NCBI GenBank assembly: GCA_963931605.1 | Contig: OZ007031.1 | Span: 2,046,001-2,110,000, forward strand | Direction: 5' to 3' | Source: CALUOB01 sp944322305 | GTDB lineage: Bacteria > Actinomycetota > Coriobacteriia > Coriobacteriales > Coriobacteriaceae | Length of the DNA: 64,000 nucleotides | In this document: in pieces, positions 16,094-28,213 of the stretch | Layout of the letters: every line of letters starts with the position of its first letter | Numbering within the stretch: position 1 is the stretch's first letter | Notes under the pieces: model-generated | Database searches by the model: none | Told to the model about the DNA's origin: nothing | What the model saw: only the letters and a program-made list of their open reading frames with translations | Position numbers and translations under genes: made by a program

Positions 16094-17536
16094 ATGGCCT
16101 CCGCCATTCGGTGCGCCGAAGATGGATGGCGCGCTCATATCGACGAAGACTTTACTGACGAGAATATCGCGCGCGTCGCTGACGCGGTGGCGCGCCTGTG
16201 GGCGCCCATGGTGCCGGGCATCACGCTCTATATAGCGTATGACACGCGCCCGGCCTGCGAGCATGCCGCGTTGCTCGCCGCCGCGGTGGCCGCCTCGCGC
16301 GGTTTGACCGTGCGCGTGTCCAGCGGCCCGTGTCCCGCTCCCGCGCTTGCGTGGGCGGTGACGAGTGATTTGCGCGCTTGCGGCGGCATCATGGTTACCG
16401 GCGGTTCTCGCCCTTGCGGGTATGCCGGGGTGACGCTGGTGAACGCCAACGGCTCGCCGGCGCTTGAAAGCGACTACGACTGCCTGGAGTCGGCCGTGCG
16501 CGCCGAGGTTCCCGACGAGCGCGGCGCTTTCGAGCGCGTTGACTTGCTGACACCCTATATAGACGAGTTGGTTCGCTTTGCGTCGGCAGCCGAGGGCACC
16601 GTCGCGGGCGGCTCTGATGAGGTTGCGGCGCTGGGCGATAAGAGCGGCGAGCGCATGCGCGTGATGTGCGACCCGCTGTACGGCGCGGCTCAGGGGGTGC
16701 TGCCGCGCGTGCTCGAGCGCCTGGACATCGAGGCGTACGAGATCCACCGTGGGCCGTATGCGGATTGCGACGACGTGCGCCCCGACCCGGTTGAGCCGTG
16801 GGTTGACGAGTGCGAGCAAGCGGTGACCGACGCGCAGGCGTGGGCGGGTCTGGCGGTTGACGGCACGGGCGCGCGCTTTGGCTTGGTGGATGAGCGCGGC
16901 AGGTACGTGGGGCCCCAGAAGGTCTTAGCGATTGCGATGGGCTACCTGGTTGAGATATGCGGCATGGAGGGGCGCGTGGTAGGCCCGGGCTCGCTGTCTA
17001 CGCTGGTGCGCCGTCAGGCCAAGCAGCTGGGCTGCCCGCTCACCGTTACCGGCTGGAACGCGCGGCGGCTGTGCGACGAGATCGGCCGCGGCGGGGTGCT
17101 GCTCGCCACAACCGATGGCGGGGCGCTTTCGGCGCCAGCGCACCTGCCCTCGTTCGACGGCATCTTGGCGTGCGTGTTGGTCTGTCGCGCGATGGCGGTT
17201 GCCGGCAAGCCGCTGGGTCAGTTGGTTGACGAGCTCGAGCAGCGCTTGGGCGCGATGGTCTTCGGCCAAAGAGACGTGCGGCTGGAAGCGGAGGTCATGG
17301 AGTCCTTCCGCCTGCTCGCTCCCGGGCTGAACCCCGAGCGCATAGCGGGTGCGGAACCAGTGGAGGTAAGCCATCTGGAAGGCCTGCGCCTGGGGTTTGC
17401 TGACGGTTCGTGGTTGCTGCTGCGACCCGACCCGGCGGAACCAATTATGAGGATTTCTGCGGAGGCCTCAGACGTGGCGCGTCGCGACGAGCTGCTTTGT
17501 GCAGGGGCGTCGCTTGCATCAAGTCCGCTTCCATAG
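16094..17536 (+). CDS. Phosphohexomutase homologue lacking catalytic residues
   Basis: This 480-residue protein has the four-domain layout of alpha-D-phosphohexomutases (phosphomannomutase/phosphoglucomutase). Domain 1 contains IAYDTRP and GGIMVTGGSRPCGYAG, where active enzymes have the phosphoserine loop TASHNP. Here T102-G103-G104-S105-R106-P107 replaces it, so the catalytic Ser position is Gly. The metal loop DGDxDR is reduced to D256-G-T-G-A-R261, losing two of three Asp. The sugar loop GEESGH is TTDGGA (339-344). The phosphate loop is RPDPAEP (444-450) instead of RPSGTEP. I infer a non-catalytic paralogue, perhaps regulatory or binding. ATG 16094 follows GGGAAGG; longer in-frame extensions upstream look non-coding. 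Confidence 0.8.
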   Translation: MASAIRCAEDGWRAHIDEDFTDENIARVADAVARLWAPMVPGITLYIAYDTRPACEHAALLAAAVAASRGLTVRVSSGPCPAPALAWAVTSDLRACGGIMVTGGSRPCGYAGVTLVNANGSPALESDYDCLESAVRAEVPDERGAFERVDLLTPYIDELVRFASAAEGTVAGGSDEVAALGDKSGERMRVMCDPLYGAAQGVLPRVLERLDIEAYEIHRGPYADCDDVRPDPVEPWVDECEQAVTDAQAWAGLAVDGTGARFGLVDERGRYVGPQKVLAIAMGYLVEICGMEGRVVGPGSLSTLVRRQAKQLGCPLTVTGWNARRLCDEIGRGGVLLATTDGGALSAPAHLPSFDGILACVLVCRAMAVAGKPLGQLVDELEQRLGAMVFGQRDVRLEAEVMESFRLLAPGLNPERIAGAEPVEVSHLEGLRLGFADGSWLLLRPDPAEPIMRISAEASDVARRDELLCAGASLASSPLP

Positions 17537-17953
17537 CATGGCTTGCGCAGCATACAGGGCAAGAGGGTAGCAAGTGGGGTTCTGAGACCGTGAGATGGCG
17601 GGACTCTTCCGCCCCCGGCCCTCCCCGAGATGTGAAGATCCCGTGAACCCCCGCCCGCCCCCTTGCGCGCCCCGGGGGCGGCTGGCAATATATCTCCCTG
17701 CCGCGCGGCCCCGAGGGCCCCGCGGGGCACCTTGAGAACCGGATATCGGCGGACGCCGAGGCGAGAGCCGAGGCGGACGCGCGAGAGGGAAAGACGGACA
17801 GCGAAGTTTCGGACGAAAACCTTTTCTAGCTCGTACCTTACCAGGACAGCGTTTAGCGAGGGCGTTTCGCTCCGATGGATCCAAGCTTTTTCCAAAGGCG
17901 TATGCGGAGCCGGGCGGACGCCCGGTCGGGGCGGGTGGGCGACCACCCGCCTT
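17537..17953 (+). promoter_or_regulatory. rrn upstream and leader region
   Basis: This stretch before 16S contains no supported gene. A very GC-rich part (17640-17730) is followed by the rrn leader. TTGCGC at 17663 and the AT-rich AATATATC near 17692 might be promoter elements, but spacing and match are poor, so I do not assign them. The segment directly before 16S should pair with sequence after 16S for RNase III processing. Confidence 0.5.
17727..17746 (+). promoter_or_regulatory. BoxA-like antitermination element, 16S leader copy
   Basis: GCACCTTGAGAACCGGATAT matches 17 of 20 bases of a second copy at 19593-19612 in the 16S-23S spacer. It resembles the rrn BoxA/processing element (GCACTTTGAAAAC-type) recurring before 16S and before 23S in many bacteria. 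Confidence 0.65.
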
Positions 17954-19464
<1,511 letters not shown>

Positions 19465-19783
19465 CTAGGGAGAAGCCCGAGGAAAGACAACCTTATTTCA
19501 GAGAAGAAGCCCGGCCGGGCGACCCGGCCCGCATACCTTTCCCGTATCTCGCGCGCCCAACCGCCGGTCTCCGGTCCCCAGGGGAGCCTGGGGCACCTTG
19601 AGAGCCGCATAGCGCAGAGGAGAGAAACCAACGAAACCATCCAAGCGATTGGATTCATTTCTGTTGGTCGCATCTGAGAGAAGACACGATCACTTCGTTG
19701 ATCGATCGCAACGCAAGAGTATGCATATCATCGCAAGACAATGATTTACCTTGGAGTTCGAGAACGAGAGGGTTCCACCCTCT
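19465..19783 (+). other. 16S-23S internal transcribed spacer without tRNA
   Basis: The spacer is about 320 bases and holds no tRNA gene. It contains the second BoxA-like copy (19593-19612). Its last bases (GGGAAGA at 19785-19791, already at the 23S edge) pair with TCTTCCC after 23S. Its AT content is higher than the rRNA genes. Confidence 0.85.
19593..19612 (+). promoter_or_regulatory. BoxA-like antitermination element, spacer copy
   Basis: GCACCTTGAGAGCCGCATAG is the spacer counterpart of the leader element at 17727-17746 and lies about 190 bases before 23S. Confidence 0.65.
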
Positions 19784-22759
<2,976 letters not shown>

Positions 22760-22845
22760 ACACCTCTCAGGCACTCTCTCCCCGAAGCGCTGTGCGGCCC
22801 TCAGGGCGCCTTAGGAACCCTCGGCCGGGAAGCGAACGCCGCCTC

Positions 22846-22966
22846 CCGGTCGGCGACCCGAGCGGGGCGGGCATACCCGGAACCATTCCGAACCCGGAAG
22901 TCAAGCGCCCCCGCGCCGAGAGTACTGCCGCGCCAGGCGGCGGGAGGGCAGGGCGTCGCCGACCGG
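22846..22966 (+). rRNA. rrf: 5S ribosomal RNA
   Basis: The ends are fixed by a perfect 12-bp terminal helix: CCGGTCGGCGAC at 22846-22857 pairs with GTCGCCGACCGG at 22955-22966. The internal loop sequence CCATTCCGAACCCGGAAGTCAAG is the hallmark of 5S rRNA. The length of 121 bases is normal. It follows 23S by about 86 bases in the same transcript. Confidence 0.94.
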
Positions 22967-23025
22967 TAGGCGGCGTTCCCCGTGGACGGGGGACGCGCGC
23001 CCGCGCGGCCCTGCCGCCCGCACAA

Positions 23026-23102
23026 GGCCCGTTCGTCTAGCGGTCCAGGACGCCGCCCTCTCAAGGCGGAGGCCACCGGTTCGAATCCGGTACGGGCTAC
23101 CA
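23026..23102 (+). tRNA. tRNA-Glu (anticodon CTC)
   Basis: The cloverleaf closes: acceptor GGCCCGT pairs with ACGGGCT (with a terminal G-U pair), the anticodon stem CCGCC/GGCGG encloses the loop CTCTCAA, and the T arm is ACCGG-TTCGAAT-CCGGT. CCA is encoded. The TC-GTCTAG D-arm start is typical of tRNA-Glu. It is probably co-transcribed as the last gene of the rrn operon. Confidence 0.95.
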
Positions 23103-23110
23103 AGCACCCA

Positions 23111-23139
23111 GGGGGGCGCCTCGCGGCGCCCCCCTTTTT
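23111..23139 (+). terminator. Strong intrinsic terminator of the rrn operon
   Basis: GGGGGGCGCC (23111-23120), loop TCGC, and GGCGCCCCCC (23125-23134) form a perfect 10-bp stem, followed directly by five T. It lies eight bases after tRNA-Glu. Confidence 0.95.
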
Positions 23140-23382
23140 CCGTGTCGGCGCCGCATCGGGCGCGGCGCCGCCCCTCGCGCCCGCGCGCGCCTGCCCGCGC
23201 CGGCGCCCCGGCCGGCCGCGCGCCAGATTAGGCGCGGCCTAGGCTGGCGTAGGAGGCCCCCTTATCGCATAACTCAATACGCTTTTTATAGGCTTGTGCG
23301 CCTGCATGCGCTTGACCTGCGTGTGGGGTTATCATAACTGAGTGCGTGTATGGCGCGAACCTAGGGTGCGAAAGGGGTGCAG

Positions 23383-24015
23383 ATGGCAGAGGCGGGCATT
23401 GGCGTCGACATCGTTGAGATTGCTCGAATAGAGCGCATCTTGCAGCGCACGCCGGCGTTTGCGCGGCGCGTCTTCACCGACGAGGAGCGCGCGTACTGCG
23501 AGTCGGCTCCGCGTCCTGCAGCCCACTACGCGTGTCGCTTCGCTGCGCGTGAGGCGGTTCTCAAAGCTCTCGGCACCGGATTCAGCCAAGGCATCGGCAA
23601 GGCTGACGTGTCGGTTTCGCGCGATCCCAACGGTCGCCCGCTGGCGGTGCTTACCGGCCGCGCGGCTGAGGTGGCCGAGCAGGCGGGCATCGTGGAGGTC
23701 GCGCTGTCCCTCTCGTTCACCTCTGAGCTGGCTATCGCCAACGCCATGGCCATTACGGCCGAGGCTCGTCCCAAGCCCAAGGAGTCCAAAGAGGACGAGC
23801 GCGCGGTTATCGCCCGCTCGTTCAGAGAGGCGCGCTCGGTGTTGGACGACCTCGAGCGCGTGCAGGACACCCTGTTAGAGGAGCACGCGGCTCAACCGGC
23901 GCCTCAGGCAGCCGATGCCCATGCTGCGGCCGCTTTAGACAATCAACAACCGTCTGTACCTGTTGAGGCGCAGCCTGACGCCGCCGCGTCCGGTGCGCCG
24001 ACGAACCAAGCATAG
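23383..24015 (+). CDS. acpS: Holo-[acyl-carrier-protein] synthase with long C-terminal tail
   Basis: AcpS transfers 4'-phosphopantetheine from CoA to acyl carrier protein. The N-terminal ~125 residues have the family motifs: IGVDIVEIARIER with the Mg-binding Asp, and FAAREAVLKALGTG with the Glu and Lys. The remaining ~85 residues (total 210, family 120-130) form a charged helix (RSFREARSVLDDLERV) and an Ala/Pro/Gln-rich tail of unknown role. ATG 23383 lies five bases after AAAGGGG. It heads an apparent operon with nnrDE, alr, udg and tsaE. Confidence 0.92.
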   Translation: MAEAGIGVDIVEIARIERILQRTPAFARRVFTDEERAYCESAPRPAAHYACRFAAREAVLKALGTGFSQGIGKADVSVSRDPNGRPLAVLTGRAAEVAEQAGIVEVALSLSFTSELAIANAMAITAEARPKPKESKEDERAVIARSFREARSVLDDLERVQDTLLEEHAAQPAPQAADAHAAAALDNQQPSVPVEAQPDAAASGAPTNQA

Positions 24016-24037
24016 AGCAAGGGGTGTGATAGCAGCC

Positions 24038-25660
24038 ATGCAGCCGATCCTCAACATCGACGAAGTCAAACTGCTGGAAGACATCATCGAGAAGGCCGGC
24101 ACCTCCAAGGCCGAGCTCATGGAGCACGCCGGTGAGTTCACCGCCGAGGTGGTGAAGTCGTACAACCCGCAGCGCGTGACGGTTCTGTGCGGCTTCGGCA
24201 ACAACGGCGGCGACGGCTGGGTGGCCGCCGACGTGCTGTCGCACGAGGGCATCGCCGTTGACGTGGTGACCCCGATCGAGCCCGACGAGATCCCCAGCGC
24301 CCTGGCGCGCCACGTTGCCCGCCGCACGGCCGCCAAGGACGTCACCGTGCACGCCGGCCCCTCGCGCGACGAGCTTTCCGAGATTCTCTCCCAGGCCGAC
24401 GTGGTGGTGGACGCGCTTTTGGGGACCGGCTTCCACGGCAAGCTGCGCGCCCCCCTCAACATCTGGATCGAGACCCTGAACGAGCTGGCGCCCACGGTGG
24501 TGTCCGTTGACGTGCCCTCGGGCCTTGACGCCAACACCGGCGAGGTGGCCGACCTGTGCGTCAACGCCGACCGCACCGCCACCATGCTCGCGCCCAAGCT
24601 CGGCCTGTACAGCGCCGAGGGCCCCAACTACGCCGGCGAGATCTCCTGCGGCATGCTCTACGAGCACCTCGAAGAGGCCATCGACAACGTGGAGCACACG
24701 GCCGAACGCCTCGACCTGGCCGACCTCGTGCAGTTTGCCGAGCCGCTCTCCTCAAACATCGACAAGTACAGCCGCGGGTCGGTGCTCGTGGTTGCGGGCT
24801 CCGCCACCTACCCCGGCGCGGCCATGATGGCGGCCAAGGCCGCAGCCCGCGCCGGCGCCGGCTACGTGACGGTTGCCGCCCCCGACGCGTGCGCGAGCCT
24901 CATCCGCATGGCGCTGCCCTCGGTGCCGGTGGTGGCCGTGCCGAGCGACGCGCGCGGCGCGTTTGGCGCGGCGGCGAGCGGCCTCATCTCCAAGCTCGCC
25001 ATGCGCTACGACTGCGTGCTGTGCGGCCCCGGCATCACCACGGCGGCCGGCTGCGTGCAGGTGGTCTCCGAGCTTATCGACACCGACGTGCCGCTGGTGC
25101 TCGACGCCGACGCCCTGAACTGCCTGGCCAAGCTCGCCGCCGGCAAGCTCGAGGACTTCCCCGAGATCTACCGACGCGACGCGCCGCTGGTGCTCACCCC
25201 GCACTACCGCGAGCTCACGCGCCTTCTGGACGGCGCCACGGTGAGCCATCTCGCGGCGGCCATCGAGGGCTCGCAGAAGATCCTGTGGGCCTCGGGCTCG
25301 AGCGACATGGTCGTGGTCGCCAAGGGCCCCACCACCGCGGTGGTGGGCGTGGAGCGCGCGCTGATCCCGCTGGCCGGGCCGGCGGCGCTTGCCACGGCTG
25401 GCTCGGGCGACGTGCTGGGCGGCATCATCGCCGGCACCATGGCCCTCGCGCACGGCAAGGCCGACGTGTGGGAGCTGCTCGTCTCCTATGCGGTGACGCT
25501 GCACTCGCTCACGGGCTTCATCGCCGCGCAGAAGTTCGGCGAGAAGAGCGTGATCGCCACCGACCTTATCGACCTTATCGGCGAGGCCATGAGCCTGTTC
25601 GTGTCGAACGCCTTGGAAGAGATGGGTTTCGACGCGGGCAAGTCGGGCGAGGAGGCGTAG
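24038..25660 (+). CDS. nnrDE: Bifunctional NAD(P)H-hydrate epimerase/dehydratase
   Basis: This metabolite-repair enzyme restores damaged NADH and NADPH. The N-terminal ~210 residues are the YjeF_N epimerase domain, with CGFGNNGGDGWVAADVL near residue 54. The C-terminal ~300 residues are the ADP-dependent YjeF_C dehydratase, with GSVLVVAGSATYPGA and the nucleotide-site motif AGSGDVLGGIIAG near residue 455. The length of 540 fits the fused form. ATG 24038 matches the conserved N-terminus; a GTG at 24026 is also in frame, and AAGGGG lies a little far upstream. It is 22 bases after acpS and four before alr. Confidence 0.93.
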   Translation: MQPILNIDEVKLLEDIIEKAGTSKAELMEHAGEFTAEVVKSYNPQRVTVLCGFGNNGGDGWVAADVLSHEGIAVDVVTPIEPDEIPSALARHVARRTAAKDVTVHAGPSRDELSEILSQADVVVDALLGTGFHGKLRAPLNIWIETLNELAPTVVSVDVPSGLDANTGEVADLCVNADRTATMLAPKLGLYSAEGPNYAGEISCGMLYEHLEEAIDNVEHTAERLDLADLVQFAEPLSSNIDKYSRGSVLVVAGSATYPGAAMMAAKAAARAGAGYVTVAAPDACASLIRMALPSVPVVAVPSDARGAFGAAASGLISKLAMRYDCVLCGPGITTAAGCVQVVSELIDTDVPLVLDADALNCLAKLAAGKLEDFPEIYRRDAPLVLTPHYRELTRLLDGATVSHLAAAIEGSQKILWASGSSDMVVVAKGPTTAVVGVERALIPLAGPAALATAGSGDVLGGIIAGTMALAHGKADVWELLVSYAVTLHSLTGFIAAQKFGEKSVIATDLIDLIGEAMSLFVSNALEEMGFDAGKSGEEA

Positions 25661-25664
25661 GGCC

Positions 25665-26816
25665 ATGCCGCGGAGCAGGTATCCCGAGACGCGCTGGGCT
25701 TGGGTTGAGATAGACCAGGGGGCGCTGCGCCGCAACGTGCGGGCCTTCAAGCAGCTGCTGCAGCCGCGTCAGCGCCTGTGCTGCGTGGTCAAGGCGGACG
25801 CGTACGGCCACGGGGCCCTGGCGTGCGCCCAGGTGATGCGCCGCTCGGGCGCCGACCTGTTCGCCGTCGCCACGGTGGGCGAGGGCGTGGCGCTGCGCGA
25901 GGGCGGCATCAAGGAGCCCATCCTGGTGCTGAACGAGCCACCGATAACCGCCATCCCCGAGCTGCTGCGCTACCAGATCATGCCGAGCGTCTACACGGTT
26001 GAGTTCGCCCTGGCCTTGGGCGAGGAGGCCGTGATGCAGCACCAGGTGGCCAAGTACCACATGGCCGTGGAAACCGGCATGAACCGCATCGGCGTGCGCT
26101 CAACCGACGTGGTGGAGTTCCGGCGCGCCATAGACTTCCACCGCGGCATCCAGTGCGACGGCGTGTTCACCCACTTTGCCACGGCCGACGAGCCGGACGG
26201 CTGGGACTTCCAGCTGCAGGTGAAGCGCTTCAACGAGGCGGTCGCCGCCATGCGCGACGCCGGCTTCGAGTGCGGCATCGTGCACTGCAACAACACGCCG
26301 GCCACGGTGCTCTCTCCGGCCACTGGCTGCGACATGGTGCGCGTGGGCATAGGCCTCTACGGCCTGCAGGCCTGCGAGCGCACGCGGGCGCGCATGACGC
26401 TCGAGCCGGTCATGAGCGTGCGGGCGCGCATCACCCGCACCATCCACCCGGCCATGGGCGAGGGCGTGGGCTACGGCTTCACCTACCGCGTGCCGCGCGC
26501 CGCCGTGCAGATCTGCACGATCCCGGTGGGGTACGCCGACGGGCTCTCGCGCACGCTCTCCAACCGCATGGAGGTGCTGCTGCGCGGTATGCGCCTGCCC
26601 CAGGTGGGCAACATCTGCATGGACCAGTGCATGTTCGCGCTGACGCAGACCTCGCGCCAGCCCGTTGCGGAGGCGGAGGCCGGCGAGGTGGTGACCATCG
26701 TCGGGCGCGACGGCGACGCCGAGATCACGCTCGACGAGATGGCCCGTTTGCGCGGGACGATCAACTACGAGGTGGCGTGCGACTTCGGCATGCGTCTTGA
26801 GAAGGTGTATCTGTAA
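25665..26816 (+). CDS. alr: Alanine racemase
   Basis: Alr is the PLP enzyme that makes D-alanine for peptidoglycan. The 383-residue fold-type III protein carries the PLP lysine K43 in VVKADAYGHG and the second catalytic Tyr in GVGYGFTYR (near residue 269). The conserved GMNRIGVR and the late motif GNICMDQCMF are also present. It starts four bases after nnrDE, and its TAA overlaps the next ATG by one base, indicating tight coupling. Confidence 0.97.
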   Translation: MPRSRYPETRWAWVEIDQGALRRNVRAFKQLLQPRQRLCCVVKADAYGHGALACAQVMRRSGADLFAVATVGEGVALREGGIKEPILVLNEPPITAIPELLRYQIMPSVYTVEFALALGEEAVMQHQVAKYHMAVETGMNRIGVRSTDVVEFRRAIDFHRGIQCDGVFTHFATADEPDGWDFQLQVKRFNEAVAAMRDAGFECGIVHCNNTPATVLSPATGCDMVRVGIGLYGLQACERTRARMTLEPVMSVRARITRTIHPAMGEGVGYGFTYRVPRAAVQICTIPVGYADGLSRTLSNRMEVLLRGMRLPQVGNICMDQCMFALTQTSRQPVAEAEAGEVVTIVGRDGDAEITLDEMARLRGTINYEVACDFGMRLEKVYL

Positions 26817-27622
26817 TGGGCGTTATGCATATCCCCGGGCATACCAACCAGGCACCGCGCGAGGTTTCGCTTGAGGAGATCCGCGCGCTTCTGGGCGATT
26901 GCCGCCTGTGCCAGCTTGCCGAGACGCGCACCAACATCGTGTTCGGCGTAGGCGATCCGCACGCGCGCGTGATGTTCATCGGCGAGGCGCCCGGGCGCAA
27001 CGAGGATCTGCAGGGTGAGCCGTTTGTGGGCGCCGCCGGGCAGAACCTCAACCGCATTTTGTCGTTTGCCGGGCTGACGCGCGAGGAGATCTATATCGCC
27101 AACGTGTTGAAGTGCCGCCCGCCGGGAAACCGCAACCCGCGTCCGGAGGAGGTACAGGTGTGCGCGCCGTTTTTGCGCGAGCAGATCCGCAGCATCTGGC
27201 CGGACATCATCGTGACCATGGGCAACCCCGCCACGCACTTTGTGCTGAAGACCGAGGTGGGCATCACCAAGCTGCGCGGGCGCTTCCACCAGATGGGGCA
27301 CTTCCGCGTGCTGCCGACCTTCCACCCGGCGGCCGCGCTGCGCAACCCCGCGTGGCAGGAGCTTATCGAGCAGGACTTCCGCATGCTGGGGCAGTTCTTG
27401 GCTGAGCATCCCGCGGGCGAGCCGCTCGATTCGGTGGCGCAGCGCTCCGACGCGCTGCCCGAGGTTGAGCTGCCGGCGTCGGCAGGGGCTGCGGCCCAGG
27501 CTGCGGTGGCCGGCGCGGCGCAGGCGGGAGGTCCGGCTCCGGCGGCGCCGGGCGCTGCGGCTGCGGGCGGCTTCGGGGCACCGGCCCCGGGGCAAGAGCA
27601 CCTGACCTTTGGGGCGCAGTGA
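26816..27622 (+). CDS. Family-4 (iron-sulfur) uracil-DNA glycosylase
   Basis: This DNA-repair enzyme removes uracil from DNA. The 268-residue protein has four Cys positioned for a [4Fe-4S] cluster: C29 and C32 (CRLC), C100 (LKCRPPGNRNP) and C116 (VQVC). The active-site motif is GEAPGRNEDLQGEPFVG, and the late motif is TFHPAAALR. A ~75-residue Ala/Gly/Pro-rich tail follows the domain and is probably disordered. The start overlaps the alr stop, and the end overlaps the tsaE start. Confidence 0.93.
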   Translation: MGVMHIPGHTNQAPREVSLEEIRALLGDCRLCQLAETRTNIVFGVGDPHARVMFIGEAPGRNEDLQGEPFVGAAGQNLNRILSFAGLTREEIYIANVLKCRPPGNRNPRPEEVQVCAPFLREQIRSIWPDIIVTMGNPATHFVLKTEVGITKLRGRFHQMGHFRVLPTFHPAAALRNPAWQELIEQDFRMLGQFLAEHPAGEPLDSVAQRSDALPEVELPASAGAAAQAAVAGAAQAGGPAPAAPGAAAAGGFGAPAPGQEHLTFGAQ

Positions 27623-28125
27623 TGGCGCTTGCGCGCATGGGCGCCGGGCGCTTTCGCACGGCCTGCCCGCAGGACACCGAGCGCCTGGGCGAGCTGATCG
27701 CGCCGGCGCTTCTCGACGGCGACGTGCTGGTGCTTACCGGCGGGCTGGGCGTGGGCAAGACCCACCTGACCAAGGGCTTGGCGCGCGGGCTGGGCGACAC
27801 CCACCCGGTGACGAGCCCCACCTTCGCCCTGATGGCCGTGCACGACGCGGGGCGCCTGCCGCTTTTCCATTTTGACCTGTACCGCCTGGAGCACGCCTTC
27901 GAGCTCGAGGACACGGGCATCTACGACGTGCTGGGCTACGAGGGCGCGTGCGTGCTGGAGTGGGGCGAGCAGTTCCAGGACGAGCTGACCAACGAGTACC
28001 TGGGCGTGGTCATACGCCGTGTGGAGGATGACCCGGAGGCCCGGGAGGTTGCGCTCGAGGCCCACGGCGCCCGTGCCGAGGAGCTGGCGGCGGCTGTTGA
28101 CGCGGCGGTGGCCGCGGCCGCGTAG
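27622..28125 (+). CDS. tsaE: tRNA t6A biosynthesis ATPase TsaE
   Basis: TsaE is the P-loop ATPase that works with TsaB and TsaD to make N6-threonylcarbamoyladenosine at tRNA position 37. The 167-residue protein has Walker A GGLGVGKT (40-47), SPTFALM, the HFDLYRLE segment and the EWGEQF motif, all diagnostic. ATG 27622 overlaps the previous stop. The TsaB-TsaD fusion gene follows after 88 bases, which fits the pathway. Confidence 0.95.
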   Translation: MALARMGAGRFRTACPQDTERLGELIAPALLDGDVLVLTGGLGVGKTHLTKGLARGLGDTHPVTSPTFALMAVHDAGRLPLFHFDLYRLEHAFELEDTGIYDVLGYEGACVLEWGEQFQDELTNEYLGVVIRRVEDDPEAREVALEAHGARAEELAAAVDAAVAAAA

Positions 28126-28213
28126 GGCGCCTCTCGCCAAGCGGAGCATGGAGCGCGGCCCGGCGGCGCGTTGCGCGCGGCCGCGGGTGCGCGGCAGAAA
28201 AGGAGCTGCTGAG

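Noticed and set aside
17663..17697. rRNA promoter at TTGCGC/AATATAT
   Set aside because: The match to -35 and -10 consensus and the spacing are too poor to assign.
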